Assembly (NCBI GenBank): GCA_002375495.1
Contig: DFLU01000006.1
Coordinates: 129,060 to 193,059 of the forward strand
Reading direction: 5' to 3'
DNA from: Flavobacteriaceae bacterium UBA3611
GTDB taxonomy: Bacteria > Bacteroidota > Bacteroidia > Flavobacteriales > Flavobacteriaceae
Length of the DNA stretch: 64,000 nt
Shown piece after piece: positions 34,565-42,745 of this stretch. Below the pieces are notes generated by a model. That model worked only from the letters and a program-made list of their open reading frames with translations. It did no database searches and was not told the origin of the DNA. The position numbers and the translations under genes are program-made. The first letter of the stretch is position 1. Each line of letters starts with the position of its first letter.

Positions 34565-36919
34565 TTAAATATTTTGATTTACAATCCACCTACGGCCAAA
34601 TTTCACATAATTAATATCTAATTTATTGTACTTAATGTATACATCAATATATTTTTTGACATTATTTTTATGGAAATAGTCATCAAATTTTAGTGGATTG
34701 TCAGAGGCTTTGTAATGCTTTAAGAAGTCAGACACCGTAAATTCATCTTTTTCTATCGTCAAATTATTTAATATACGTTCAAACTCCTCTAATACACTAT
34801 CATTATTAAAAATTGCCCTGAAATTGTCCTGATTTTTGTCATAGCTAATTTTCTGTAACCCCTGGGTTAAGTAGAGAGCGACACAACTATATACAAAGTT
34901 GTAGAATGAATTCCATTCTTTCTGGTCCCAATCGGAAAACAACGTATGCCCAAAAGTTTGATATGGGGTGTTTTCAAGATTAAAATAATCGGTGAATTTA
35001 TATTCAAAAAACCGTCTATTTGTTGAAGCCTCTGCTTCATCATAACGAACAGACCAATTTGTGGTGATAACAAACTTAGGTGTTTTATTAAATGGAATCT
35101 CAACGGCTTCTTTACCTTTTCTTTGCGGACTTATACTTCCTACTATATTGGTATATAAGTCATCATACTTAAACCCAGCTGGTACGTCGTCAATAATATA
35201 AAGATTCTTGGCTTCCGTTAAGTCTGCAAAATTGTGAATATAGTTTGTGTCAAACTCGCGTCCTCCTTTAAGCATAGCAGGTTGAACATATTGTAATGCT
35301 TGTGCCAAAATGGTCTTTCCCCTTCCTCCATTTCGATTAACGTCATTCGCACCATCATCACTTAAAATAATACACGGGTTTAATGCTGGATTTTTGTAGG
35401 TATGGCATAAATAACCAAACATGGTACAGAATTTTTCAAACAATTCTATTTCAGAAGTATTTAAATTCGAAATTCTAGGGTCTTTTCCAACACTGACCAT
35501 CGTTAAAAATGCTTCAAACTCCGAAACTATGTCAGATTCAATAAAATTGTGATTTTGGACGCTATGTGGAGCAAAAAAAGCATTTACATCGGAATACTCT
35601 AATCGGTTAATTTCTAAGTTCTCATCGTTAGTGAGTTTATAAAAGCCATTTTTAAAAGGCAGTCCAAACGTATTAGGGGTATCTCGATAATAGTTAATAG
35701 CTTTTGATGGTAATAGAAGAAAGGCTTGGCTAATTAAAGTTTTATTTTCCTTTGCAATCTTATTTTCTATTGCCGCTGTATGTAATTCGTTTATTTCAGA
35801 TTTTAAAAATCCGACGGTCTCTGTTTTATGATTGAATGGTGCAACAACATTATTGGTATCCTTAAAAATAATTATATTGTCGTTAGATTCTTCCCTTCCT
35901 CGAATAAAATTTTCTTGTTCAAAGAATGCTGCATACTTATGGGCTGATGTGTATATGTCATAATCGCTAATGGGCGTATAAAACAAAGAGGGTACAGTGT
36001 TAAGGGAGGGTTTTTCACAAGGCTTAATCGAAAACTCAACATCTTTTATTTTCAATTTTTTTATGGTCGTGTCTTGCAATACAAATATGCCATCATGTAG
36101 CCTTACGTAATTCTTGATTTTATTCTTTTTGACAAGTTTTTTTATGGCCCGTTCTTCTTGTACGACAAGATCTCTGAACATCTTTCCTTTATTGTTAAAA
36201 CGTTCTTCTGTAATAACATCATTAATACGGTTCTTATAGATTGGTTTTAATTTATCTCTTACTTGCTTAATGGTAGTTCCATTTACCCCAGAATGTAAGT
36301 TAATAAGGGTATTAAATTCAGTTTTTCCGATGATGCTGTATACATCTTCAATAGGCATTTCTAGGCCTAGATCCAATGCTATAAATGTGGGGAAAGCTCT
36401 TGAAATATCTATTTCCTTTATCTTCATTGGTATTTCAGCTCTGAGCACACTAGGAGTGCGGCTAAGAGGTGTGTATACTCTATGGTCTACAGTCTTTACG
36501 TTGAAAATACAATCAAATTCTTTTTTATAGACTCCATATAATTTAAGCATCATAAACAATACGTATTCCTTGTATTGGTAGAAGTTAAATGGATTGTAGT
36601 CTTTGTCTTGATCTACTTTTGAATAGTATTCTTTTAATTTTTCAATTGAGTGTCGAAAATATTTTTCTTTTAATTTTTTTCCTTTTCGGTATGCTTGGAC
36701 ATATTTAAAGTAATCATTGTCTTTAAGCGGATTACTAATTATAAAATCTAGGTACTTAATAAGTACTTCATCAAATTCGCTCCTATACTCTTCAGACCTG
36801 GTAACGGCATCATTATAGTTGAAGTTTTGTTTTTTACTTCCAGATTGGATTTTGATTCTATTTATAAAATCATCTTGCCAATCAGATATAATATTTTCAT
36901 ACGTCATAGCTACACCCAT
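34565..36919 (-). CDS. Large replication protein with SF3 (D5-like) helicase domain
   Basis: A 784-residue protein. The C-terminal part has an SF3-type helicase: Walker A in 'NRNGGRGKTILAQAL' (about 525-540), Walker B 'LYIIDDVPAGF', and motif C-like 'KFVITTNWS', plus 'ASTNRRFFEYKF'. The N-terminal half contains 'KEIDISRAFPTFIALDLGLE' (about 168-187) and 'YVRLHDGIFVLQD', which recall polymerase-palm motifs (D-x-S-x-x-Y/F-P and HD), so it may carry a primase or polymerase activity; this is tentative. Such proteins replicate satellites and small integrative elements from their own origin. The zinc-ribbon gene lies directly upstream with no gap. Confidence 0.72.
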   Translation of the reverse strand: MGVAMTYENIISDWQDDFINRIKIQSGSKKQNFNYNDAVTRSEEYRSEFDEVLIKYLDFIISNPLKDNDYFKYVQAYRKGKKLKEKYFRHSIEKLKEYYSKVDQDKDYNPFNFYQYKEYVLFMMLKLYGVYKKEFDCIFNVKTVDHRVYTPLSRTPSVLRAEIPMKIKEIDISRAFPTFIALDLGLEMPIEDVYSIIGKTEFNTLINLHSGVNGTTIKQVRDKLKPIYKNRINDVITEERFNNKGKMFRDLVVQEERAIKKLVKKNKIKNYVRLHDGIFVLQDTTIKKLKIKDVEFSIKPCEKPSLNTVPSLFYTPISDYDIYTSAHKYAAFFEQENFIRGREESNDNIIIFKDTNNVVAPFNHKTETVGFLKSEINELHTAAIENKIAKENKTLISQAFLLLPSKAINYYRDTPNTFGLPFKNGFYKLTNDENLEINRLEYSDVNAFFAPHSVQNHNFIESDIVSEFEAFLTMVSVGKDPRISNLNTSEIELFEKFCTMFGYLCHTYKNPALNPCIILSDDGANDVNRNGGRGKTILAQALQYVQPAMLKGGREFDTNYIHNFADLTEAKNLYIIDDVPAGFKYDDLYTNIVGSISPQRKGKEAVEIPFNKTPKFVITTNWSVRYDEAEASTNRRFFEYKFTDYFNLENTPYQTFGHTLFSDWDQKEWNSFYNFVYSCVALYLTQGLQKISYDKNQDNFRAIFNNDSVLEEFERILNNLTIEKDEFTVSDFLKHYKASDNPLKFDDYFHKNNVKKYIDVYIKYNKLDINYVKFGRRWIVNQNI

Positions 36920-37324
36920 TTAAATTTTATAAATCAAAATCTGTTTTGTGGTATCAAAATAGGCTCTGAACCCATCACTTCTTGGAGGGATGTTCTTAAT
37001 AAGAATGAATTTTGGCATACCTTCTTTTAAAAGCCTTTGAATATCACCTTTGGTGGCTGGCTTATTTTCTTCTTTTGTAAATAAGTTAGTAGCTAGGTTT
37101 ATTGCTAAAGTTCCTGCTGCGGCATTTCCTACTCCTGCCCAGGTCATTTTATCTTTCCTTGGCATACCATCTACCTTTTTTGATTCGGTTAAATGTTTTT
37201 GTGCCTTTTTCTTTTGTTTATGATTATTGACTCTGCAACTGTTACTACAAAATTTTTGCACGTGCCTTCTTTTAGGGATGTATTCCACACCACAATAATT
37301 ACAATCGTATGTATATCGGTCCAT
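36920..37324 (-). CDS. Small zinc-ribbon protein of the mobile element
   Basis: A 134-residue protein. The N-terminus has a CxxC...CxxxC finger ('CNYCGVEYIPKRRHVQKFCSNSCR', about residues 8-31) followed by a very basic segment. The middle 'GVGNAAAGTLAINLATNLF' is weakly hydrophobic, and the C-terminal 45 residues form a small domain (KGDIQRLLKEGMPKFILIKNIPPRSDGFRAYFD...). It is probably DNA-binding. Its stop abuts the start codon of the replication protein, indicating translational coupling and a replication or regulation role. Confidence 0.55.
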   Translation of the reverse strand: MDRYTYDCNYCGVEYIPKRRHVQKFCSNSCRVNNHKQKKKAQKHLTESKKVDGMPRKDKMTWAGVGNAAAGTLAINLATNLFTKEENKPATKGDIQRLLKEGMPKFILIKNIPPRSDGFRAYFDTTKQILIYKI

Positions 37325-37353
37325 TGTTCGTTATTTTAACGTTAGAGTAACGC

Positions 37354-37713
37354 TTATTGAAGCGGGTTTTTTAATAAGTATTCGTTGGCTTTTTCGTGAA
37401 GCGAAGATTTAGTTTCACGTTTTCCACTCTTAATCCAATCTATGATTTCGGATTTAAGGAAATAGAGTTTCCCTTTTTTGTGGTAGGGGATAGCATTTTT
37501 ATGAACTAGTCCATAAATACTCCCTTTGGTCATTGAGATAAATTCAGCAAGTTCCTCTATTGTTAAAAGAGGATCTTCTGTAGCCGATAATTTATTTGCC
37601 AGGGTAATGTTTAATTGTCCCGTAATTTTCTTTGCGAGTAGGTTTAGTACTTCGTCATTGATTAAAAAGAATTGATCTGATTGCATAGAATAATAGTTTT
37701 TTGTTTGGGACAA
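37354..37713 (-). CDS. Helix-turn-helix (AlpA/excisionase-type) DNA-binding protein
   Basis: A 119-residue protein with a MerR-like/HTH_17 domain at about residues 48-97: 'LTIEELAEFISMTKGSIYGLVHKNAIPYHKKGKLYFLKSEIIDWI'. This type serves as excisionase or as activator of element genes. It is followed 29 bases later by the zinc-ribbon/replication pair, so it may be the switch that turns on replication on induction. Upstream is a 150-base AT-rich gap that likely holds its promoter. Confidence 0.8.
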   Translation of the reverse strand: MSQTKNYYSMQSDQFFLINDEVLNLLAKKITGQLNITLANKLSATEDPLLTIEELAEFISMTKGSIYGLVHKNAIPYHKKGKLYFLKSEIIDWIKSGKRETKSSLHEKANEYLLKNPLQ

Positions 37714-37863
37714 ATCTATTATCCAATGGTTGCTGATTTTCCGTTAAGGATTTTAGAGGGATTTAAGGGGGATATTGCAACTATTTGTAGAGCAGTTATT
37801 TATTGATATATTACAATTAAAAACAAGCATTTATTGATGTAAAATATTTTCAAATTTTTTATT

Positions 37864-38799
37864 TTACTTTAATCTTTTGTTGTTGAAAAATTGAGAATAA
37901 TCAATTTGCAATTCTTCGGCGATAAATTTTAAACCATTATTAATGAGCTTAACTTTTAGGTGCGCTATCTTATCCTTTTGTTCGGTTTTTTTAAATACGG
38001 CATATCCTTTATTAGCTTGTTTGTATAAATAATTATCACTGGCTTTAGTGCCTTCAAATATTTCGAATCTATCCGTTGCTCCAATGACTAATATCAACCT
38101 CATGAGTTCAGTGCTATCTAACATTTTTATTTTTAATCTGTTTTTTAATAGATAAAATAAAACAGCTCTTTCATTGACATCAAATTCATTGCTAATCCTC
38201 TCCCTAGTAGTAATACTGGATTTGACAGAATCATTTTCATTTTGCGTTTTTTCTATTTCGAAAAATGAAGGATCACCTGTTCTCTTAGAAGCTTTATAAT
38301 CGATCATTTCAACATATTCTTTCGAATTCTCATAACTAATATTCTCAAAATCTTTGGCATAAAAGTATTTATACCTTCCTTTCTTATAGATTAGTTCATA
38401 ATAGCTCCAATAATTATAGAAGTGATTATTAATTTTTTCAATAGACTGTTGTTTGGCAATTGTCTTAACAAATTCCTTATATTCTGATTTTCCTGATTTT
38501 AGATACGCTTCTTTCACTTCATTTTCTAAGATTAATGAAATCACTTCCTTTCGTTCTAAGTCGGAATCATATAGACTATGTCTTTTTTCAAATAATTTAA
38601 AGCATTCTTTTAAATTATGTTTTGTGAAATCATCAAGTATTTTATTTTTTTCATCATTCAGATTAATATTGATTTTTTCAAATAAATTAGTGAAGTTTTT
38701 CTTCTTTTTTTTAGCAGCTTTTAAATCATCTATTGTTTTGGATTTAATTTCTGCCCAAGTAGCATCAAATTGAGTGTTATATATCTGTAAGTAATCCAT
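37864..38799 (-). CDS. Unknown helical protein coupled to the integrase
   Basis: A 311-residue, lysine- and glutamate-rich protein, mostly helical by composition. The N-terminus has a run of lysines (residues 29-35) and no signal or membrane segment is present. The last 130 residues ('ERISNEFDVNERAVLFYLLKNRLKI...' to 'FIAEELQIDYSQFFNN') may be a compact domain. I do not recognise the family. Its start lies inside the integrase gene (23-base overlap), so it is translated from the same message and may assist recombination or regulation. Confidence 0.5.
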   Translation of the reverse strand: MDYLQIYNTQFDATWAEIKSKTIDDLKAAKKKKKNFTNLFEKININLNDEKNKILDDFTKHNLKECFKLFEKRHSLYDSDLERKEVISLILENEVKEAYLKSGKSEYKEFVKTIAKQQSIEKINNHFYNYWSYYELIYKKGRYKYFYAKDFENISYENSKEYVEMIDYKASKRTGDPSFFEIEKTQNENDSVKSSITTRERISNEFDVNERAVLFYLLKNRLKIKMLDSTELMRLILVIGATDRFEIFEGTKASDNYLYKQANKGYAVFKKTEQKDKIAHLKVKLINNGLKFIAEELQIDYSQFFNNKRLK

Positions 38800-39928
38800 C
38801 TAAATCTAAATTAATGCGGTTAGCTGCTTTTATTTTATTTTTATCTAACACTTTGGTATATATCTGAGTGGTAGAAACGTTTTTATGTCCGAGTAGTTTT
38901 GACACTGTATAAATGTCTGTTCCGTTAGCTAATTGTAACGTAGCGTAACTATGTCTAAAATTATGAAATGAAATATTCTTGCTTATTCCAGAGCGTTCAA
39001 TCCATTCCTTTAAGGGTCTTGTTATTTGAGTGTATTTAATGTCTTTGAAAATCTGCCCTTTTTCTGTGTTTTGAATTTTTAAAATTTTATGGGCTGTAGT
39101 TGATATGGGGTGATTGTTTATGTTTCCAGTTTTTTTCTCTTTCAGTTGAATATAATAGCCTTGATGCTTGTCATGGTAGATAGATTCCCATTTCAGATTT
39201 AGAATATCGGAAAAACGAAGTCCGCTAAGGGCAGCAAAGAATGCCATGTGTTTCACCTTTTCTATTTTGATCTCCGTTTTCCATAACAGGTCTAATTCTT
39301 CTTCCGTAAGATATTCCCTGTGGGTTTGTTCTTCTTTAATGTACTCAGCATTAGCTGCCAAATCTTTGTGCAATAGATTTTTCTTGTACGCCTTTTTTAA
39401 GACTGTAATAAAGTGTTTATAGTACGTTGATGCTGTATTTATAGACAGTTTACGTTTTTCTTTAACTCTAAGGTTATCGGTTTTCAGTAAAAATTCTCGG
39501 TATTTAGAGACGTGATTCTCATTTAGTTGATGGCTTTGAATTTTGTGACCAATAAACTCTTTGAGATAGTTGGATGATGATTTCCACGCCAAATAATTTG
39601 AATGACTGGTTGTATTTAATTTCTCTTCAACGACCGTTTCGTAAAATAAAATAAAATTAACGCTTACGTTCACATTTTCTTTAAATCCATACTCTTTATC
39701 TCTAAATTGAACCATACGTTTAGCCCTTATAATTTCAGCAAATTCAATGGTGTCTTTATTGTGACTCTTTTCGCCAGAATCTTTTGGCTGAGCATAGATC
39801 TGTAATTTTAAAAATTCTCTTCTGGTCTCCTTACCTGTTTTAGGACTCGTAATAGGAGGGTAGTAATCCAGATATAGACTGTATTTGTCGTTTGCTAACT
39901 TTTTTTTACGAACCGTAATATTTACCAT
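38777..39928 (-). CDS. Tyrosine recombinase / integrase
   Basis: A 383-residue protein with an N-terminal SAM-like arm/core-binding domain (about 85-195, with 'YLAWKSSSNYLKEFIGHK') and a C-terminal catalytic domain. Catalytic residues are visible: R in 'ALSGLRFSDIL', HxxR in 'FHNFRHSYATLQL', H in 'LLGHKNVSTTQ' and the nucleophile Y in 'TQIYTKVL'. It lies near the right end of the island, separated from the mnmE attachment site by one small gene, as is usual for site-specific integrases. It is the likely enzyme that placed the island at the mnmE 3' end. Confidence 0.93.
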   Translation of the reverse strand: MVNITVRKKKLANDKYSLYLDYYPPITSPKTGKETRREFLKLQIYAQPKDSGEKSHNKDTIEFAEIIRAKRMVQFRDKEYGFKENVNVSVNFILFYETVVEEKLNTTSHSNYLAWKSSSNYLKEFIGHKIQSHQLNENHVSKYREFLLKTDNLRVKEKRKLSINTASTYYKHFITVLKKAYKKNLLHKDLAANAEYIKEEQTHREYLTEEELDLLWKTEIKIEKVKHMAFFAALSGLRFSDILNLKWESIYHDKHQGYYIQLKEKKTGNINNHPISTTAHKILKIQNTEKGQIFKDIKYTQITRPLKEWIERSGISKNISFHNFRHSYATLQLANGTDIYTVSKLLGHKNVSTTQIYTKVLDKNKIKAANRINLDLDGLLTDI

Positions 39929-39939
39929 TAATAGCTAAT

Positions 39940-40299
39940 TTAAATTTTGGTGAGTAATTTTTCAATTTCAGATCGTTTCACACGAATGAGTCTTTGAGAT
40001 AGATTAGATGCTCTTAGTTTTCCCAGTTCAATTAATCGATAGGTTGATCTTCTTGAAATATTGAGTAGAGAAGCAGTTTCTTTTACGGTTAAATAGTCTT
40101 TAACTTGTAATACTTCCAGCGGCTCAAGCTTTATTTTTAGAGTTTCAGTATTTGATTTTTTAATCTTGTTTTGTCTCTTCCTTTTCTTATAGGCCACTTT
40201 TGCGCAATTGTCACCACAAAACCTAGTAACAGTAGTTTTTGCAATAAACGGCTTATTGCAATTTTCACAAATTCTATTTACTCTAATATTAGAACTCAT
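39940..40299 (-). CDS. Zinc-finger plus HTH excisionase-like protein
   Basis: A 119-residue protein. The N-terminal CxxC...CxxxC finger ('CENCNKPFIAKTTVTRFCGDNCAK', about 11-34) resembles the one in the 134-residue protein at 36920-37324. The C-terminal half is an HTH_17/excisionase domain ('YLTVKETASLLNISRRSTYRLIELGKL...LIRVKRSEIEKLL'). It is immediately upstream of the integrase (11-base gap) and about 115 bases from the 22-bp end repeat. Role as directionality factor or int regulator is inferred. Confidence 0.75.
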   Translation of the reverse strand: MSSNIRVNRICENCNKPFIAKTTVTRFCGDNCAKVAYKKRKRQNKIKKSNTETLKIKLEPLEVLQVKDYLTVKETASLLNISRRSTYRLIELGKLRASNLSQRLIRVKRSEIEKLLTKI

Positions 40300-40414
40300 A
40301 TCGACTGGTAATTTCTCCCTGTTTTGGTATCATTAAGACGAAATAAGATACATTAAGTGTCATTAGTCGCCATAATCTCGCCCTAGAAGTCAAATATAAA
40401 TATTTATAGCTGAC

Positions 40415-40436
40415 GAGGTACAAAATAGGTACAAAA
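40415..40436. repeat. 22-bp island-end direct repeat, right copy
   Basis: Differs at one base from 17565-17586, in the same orientation, and has the same tandem AGGTACAAA pair. It lies 106 bases inside the mnmE end. No third copy was noticed in the window. Confidence 0.75.
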
Positions 40437-40542
40437 TATACTCAAATTCGATAAAGAATATTAAAATGAAAGAAAGTTGTAAAAATGTAAAGTACTGTAA
40501 ATGTGTAGAATAGTTTATTTTAGTTTAGTATGTTTTACTAAT

Positions 40543-40560
40543 CTATTTCCCGATACAGAA
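40543..40560. repeat. attR: last 18 bases of mnmE
   Basis: CTATTTCCCGATACAGAA on the + strand encodes the conserved F-C-I-G-K-stop end of MnmE on the minus strand. It is repeated at 17510-17527. Integration here leaves mnmE intact because the repeat restores the 3' end. Confidence 0.75.
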
Positions 40561-41988
40561 ATTAGCAAAAATATTCCCCAGCAATTCATCATTGGATATT
40601 TCACCTGTAATCTCACCAAAATGGTATAATGCCTGCCGAATATCAATCGCAAGCAAATCACCACTTAAATTGGCATCAATTCCCGCTTGTACTTTTTGAA
40701 TTTCTTCCAACGCTTTTAAAAGTGCATCATAATGGCGCGTATTGGTCACGATGGTTTCGTTATTTCGCAAAGCACCGGTGTTTACAAAGTCGAGGAGGGT
40801 GTTCTTTAACTCTTCTATACCACGTCCAGTTTTTGCCGAAATCAACAACGAATGGGACCCTTCGACTGCGCTCAGGGTGACACGTATCTTTTCATGTAAT
40901 TCTTCGGAAAGTTGATCTGTTTTGTTGGCAATAACAATTAGTTGTTTATGGGGAAAGCGATTTTTAATTTTCTCTATTTCTATTAAAAAAGATAACTTCT
41001 GCTCCCCTGTCGGGGGAGCTGCCAACGGCTGAGGAGGGTAATCCACATCGGCAACATTTGCATCAAACAAATACACCACCACCTGACTATCCTGAATCTT
41101 CTCAAATGTCTTTTTTATACCAAGACCTTCAATAGTGTCTGTGGTTTCTCGAATACCAGCGGTATCAATAAAACGGAACCCAACGCCGCCAAGTACGATT
41201 TCATCTTCAATCGTATCTCGGGTAGTACCAGCTATATCACTCACAATCGCGCGTTCTTCGTTTAATAATGAATTCAACAATGTTGATTTCCCTACATTAG
41301 GCTCACCTACAATTGCAACGGGAATACCGTTTTTCAACACATTACCCGTCGCAAACGAATCGATAAGGCCTTTCAACACTTTTGTGATTTTGGTAATCAG
41401 TGCCTGAAAATCGTCTCTGTTGGCAAATTCAACATCCTCTTCAGCAAAATCGAGTTCCAATTCGATGAGCGAAGCAAAATTCAGTAATTCTTCTCGCAGT
41501 TTTTGTATTTCCGAAGAAAATCCGCCCCGCATTTGTTGTATTGCCAATTGATGACTGGCAGCAGAATCACTGGCAATCAAATCTGCCACCGCTTCAGCTT
41601 GGCTCAAATCCATTTTTCCGTTTAGGAACGCACGCAACGTAAACTCACCAGCTTGCGCCATTCTACATCCACTGCGTAGGCACAACTGTATAATTTCTTG
41701 CTGAATGAAGGCACTTCCATGACAGGAAAATTCTACCACATCTTCACCTGTATAACTATGTGGGTTCTTAAAAATAGTGGCAAGCACTTCATCAATCGTT
41801 CGATTTCCATCTTTTATGGTTCCAAGATGTACCGTATGGGTTTTCTGTAACCCCAATGCTTTGTTTGAAACTGAAACAAATAGAGTAGAAGCAATGGTGA
41901 TCGCATCTGGCCCTGAAAGCCTGATAATAGCGATGGCACCAGCTCCAGAAGGTGTGGCAAGGGCAACTATGGTGTCGTTTTGATTCAT
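40543..41988 (-). CDS. mnmE: tRNA modification GTPase MnmE (TrmE)
   Basis: A 481-residue protein. It has an N-terminal tetrahydrofolate-binding domain (1-120), a helical domain, a G domain with G1 GEPNVGKS (228-235), G3 DTAG (275-278), G4 NKTD (355-358) and G5 SAK (384-386), and the C-terminal FCIGK that supplies the catalytic cysteine. With MnmG it makes the 5-carboxymethylaminomethyl modification of wobble U34. Unusually, two palindromic repeat sequences lie in frame in the G domain: about residues 316-331 (between G3 and G4) and 370-378 (between G4 and G5, LSAVEGS). All GTPase motifs remain intact. Its 3' end is the island attachment site. Confidence 0.97.
   Translation of the reverse strand: MNQNDTIVALATPSGAGAIAIIRLSGPDAITIASTLFVSVSNKALGLQKTHTVHLGTIKDGNRTIDEVLATIFKNPHSYTGEDVVEFSCHGSAFIQQEIIQLCLRSGCRMAQAGEFTLRAFLNGKMDLSQAEAVADLIASDSAASHQLAIQQMRGGFSSEIQKLREELLNFASLIELELDFAEEDVEFANRDDFQALITKITKVLKGLIDSFATGNVLKNGIPVAIVGEPNVGKSTLLNSLLNEERAIVSDIAGTTRDTIEDEIVLGGVGFRFIDTAGIRETTDTIEGLGIKKTFEKIQDSQVVVYLFDANVADVDYPPQPLAAPPTGEQKLSFLIEIEKIKNRFPHKQLIVIANKTDQLSEELHEKIRVTLSAVEGSHSLLISAKTGRGIEELKNTLLDFVNTGALRNNETIVTNTRHYDALLKALEEIQKVQAGIDANLSGDLLAIDIRQALYHFGEITGEISNDELLGNIFANFCIGK
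40854..40883. repeat. Dispersed repeat (CTTCGACTGCGCTCA family) inside mnmE
   Basis: Contains CTTCGACTGCGCTCAGGGTG, the same core as the intergenic copies at 51885-51910, 52289-52311 and 52338-52360. In mnmE it is translated in frame as TLSAVEGS. Confidence 0.8.
41001..41039. repeat. Palindromic repeat-like insert inside mnmE
   Basis: GCTCCCC/TGTC/GGGGAGC-type hairpin (41001-41020) followed by GCCAACGGCTGAGGAGGGT. It is GC-rich against its surroundings and reads in frame as PPQPLAAPPTGEQ. It resembles dispersed GC-rich palindromes common in flavobacterial genomes. No second copy was seen in this window. Confidence 0.55.
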
Positions 41989-42131
41989 CTTCGCAAAAAT
42001 ACAAATTTAAGTGGCGCGGTACTGAGATATGTGAGGGGCATAAAACATCGTTTTCAGATCATATTTGTACTTTTGAAACAGATATCTGTAACATTTCTGG
42101 GATTTTAACAACTTATATACACAACTGAACC

Positions 42132-42257
42132 ATGGAAAACGAAGATAAAAAGAATGACGGCGGACTTAAACACTTGCTCATTCCACTGGCACTATTTATA
42201 GGTGTAGCTGTAGTCACGTTTATTTTAGCTTCGTGGATTATCAGTCTCTTTAAATAA
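42132..42257 (+). CDS. 41-residue single-pass membrane peptide
   Basis: ATG 42132 to TAA 42257. A charged N-terminus (MENEDKKNDGGLKH) is followed by one clear membrane helix (residues about 15-40, LLIPLALFIGVAVVTFILAS) and a short end (SLFK). The reading frame starts 18 bases before the DUF4870 gene begins and is on the same strand, so the two are likely cotranscribed. Composition and position support a real small protein. Function is unknown. Confidence 0.55.
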   Translation: MENEDKKNDGGLKHLLIPLALFIGVAVVTFILASWIISLFK

Positions 42258-42275
42258 CCTTAAAATCAATCAAAA

Positions 42276-42641
42276 ATGGAAATCGTTAGTACCTCACACA
42301 CTCTAAAAAAAACAGATAATAATTTGTTGGTGTTTACGCACCTGTCTCAATTGCTTACCTATGTAACAGGTTTTGGGGGCTTTATTGTGCCCCTCATTTT
42401 GTGGTTGGTGAAAAAAGATGAAATTGAAGGCATGGATGAGCACGGAAAAAGTATTGTAAACTTTCAAATTACGATGTTCTTGATAGCACTTATCAGTATT
42501 CCCGGAATCTTTTTGTTCGGCTTAGGAATTCTTTCGTTAATCTATGTAGGCATTGTATCGTTGGTAATTCCTATTCTGAATGCGGTACGCGCAAGCAGAG
42601 GAGAAGCACCGAGTTATTTTAGTACAATCCGTTTCATATAA
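42276..42641 (+). CDS. DUF4870 domain membrane protein
   Basis: A 121-residue protein with hydrophobic helices at about residues 25-45, 63-85 and 88-105, and the family phrases 'LTYVTGFGGFIVPLILWLVKKDE' and 'DEHGKSIVNFQITMFL'. Such proteins are common small membrane proteins of unknown role. It is preceded by the 41-residue membrane peptide and followed by a terminator. Confidence 0.85.
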   Translation: MEIVSTSHTLKKTDNNLLVFTHLSQLLTYVTGFGGFIVPLILWLVKKDEIEGMDEHGKSIVNFQITMFLIALISIPGIFLFGLGILSLIYVGIVSLVIPILNAVRASRGEAPSYFSTIRFI

Positions 42642-42677
42642 AATTATAAATATCAAACCGGGGCTAGTCCCTATCCC

Positions 42678-42709
42678 AACCCTCATTTCTTACGATTTGA
42701 GGGTTTTTT
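42678..42709 (+). terminator. Terminator after the DUF4870 gene
   Basis: AACCCTCA / 12-base loop / TGAGGGTT, an 8-bp perfect stem running into TTTTTT. Confidence 0.75.
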
Positions 42710-42745
42710 ATTTCAGTTTTGAAGTTCATCTTTAAAACGAACAAT

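Noticed and set aside
17510..40560. Integrative conjugative element
   Set aside because: No relaxase, coupling protein or Tra/VirB genes are present.
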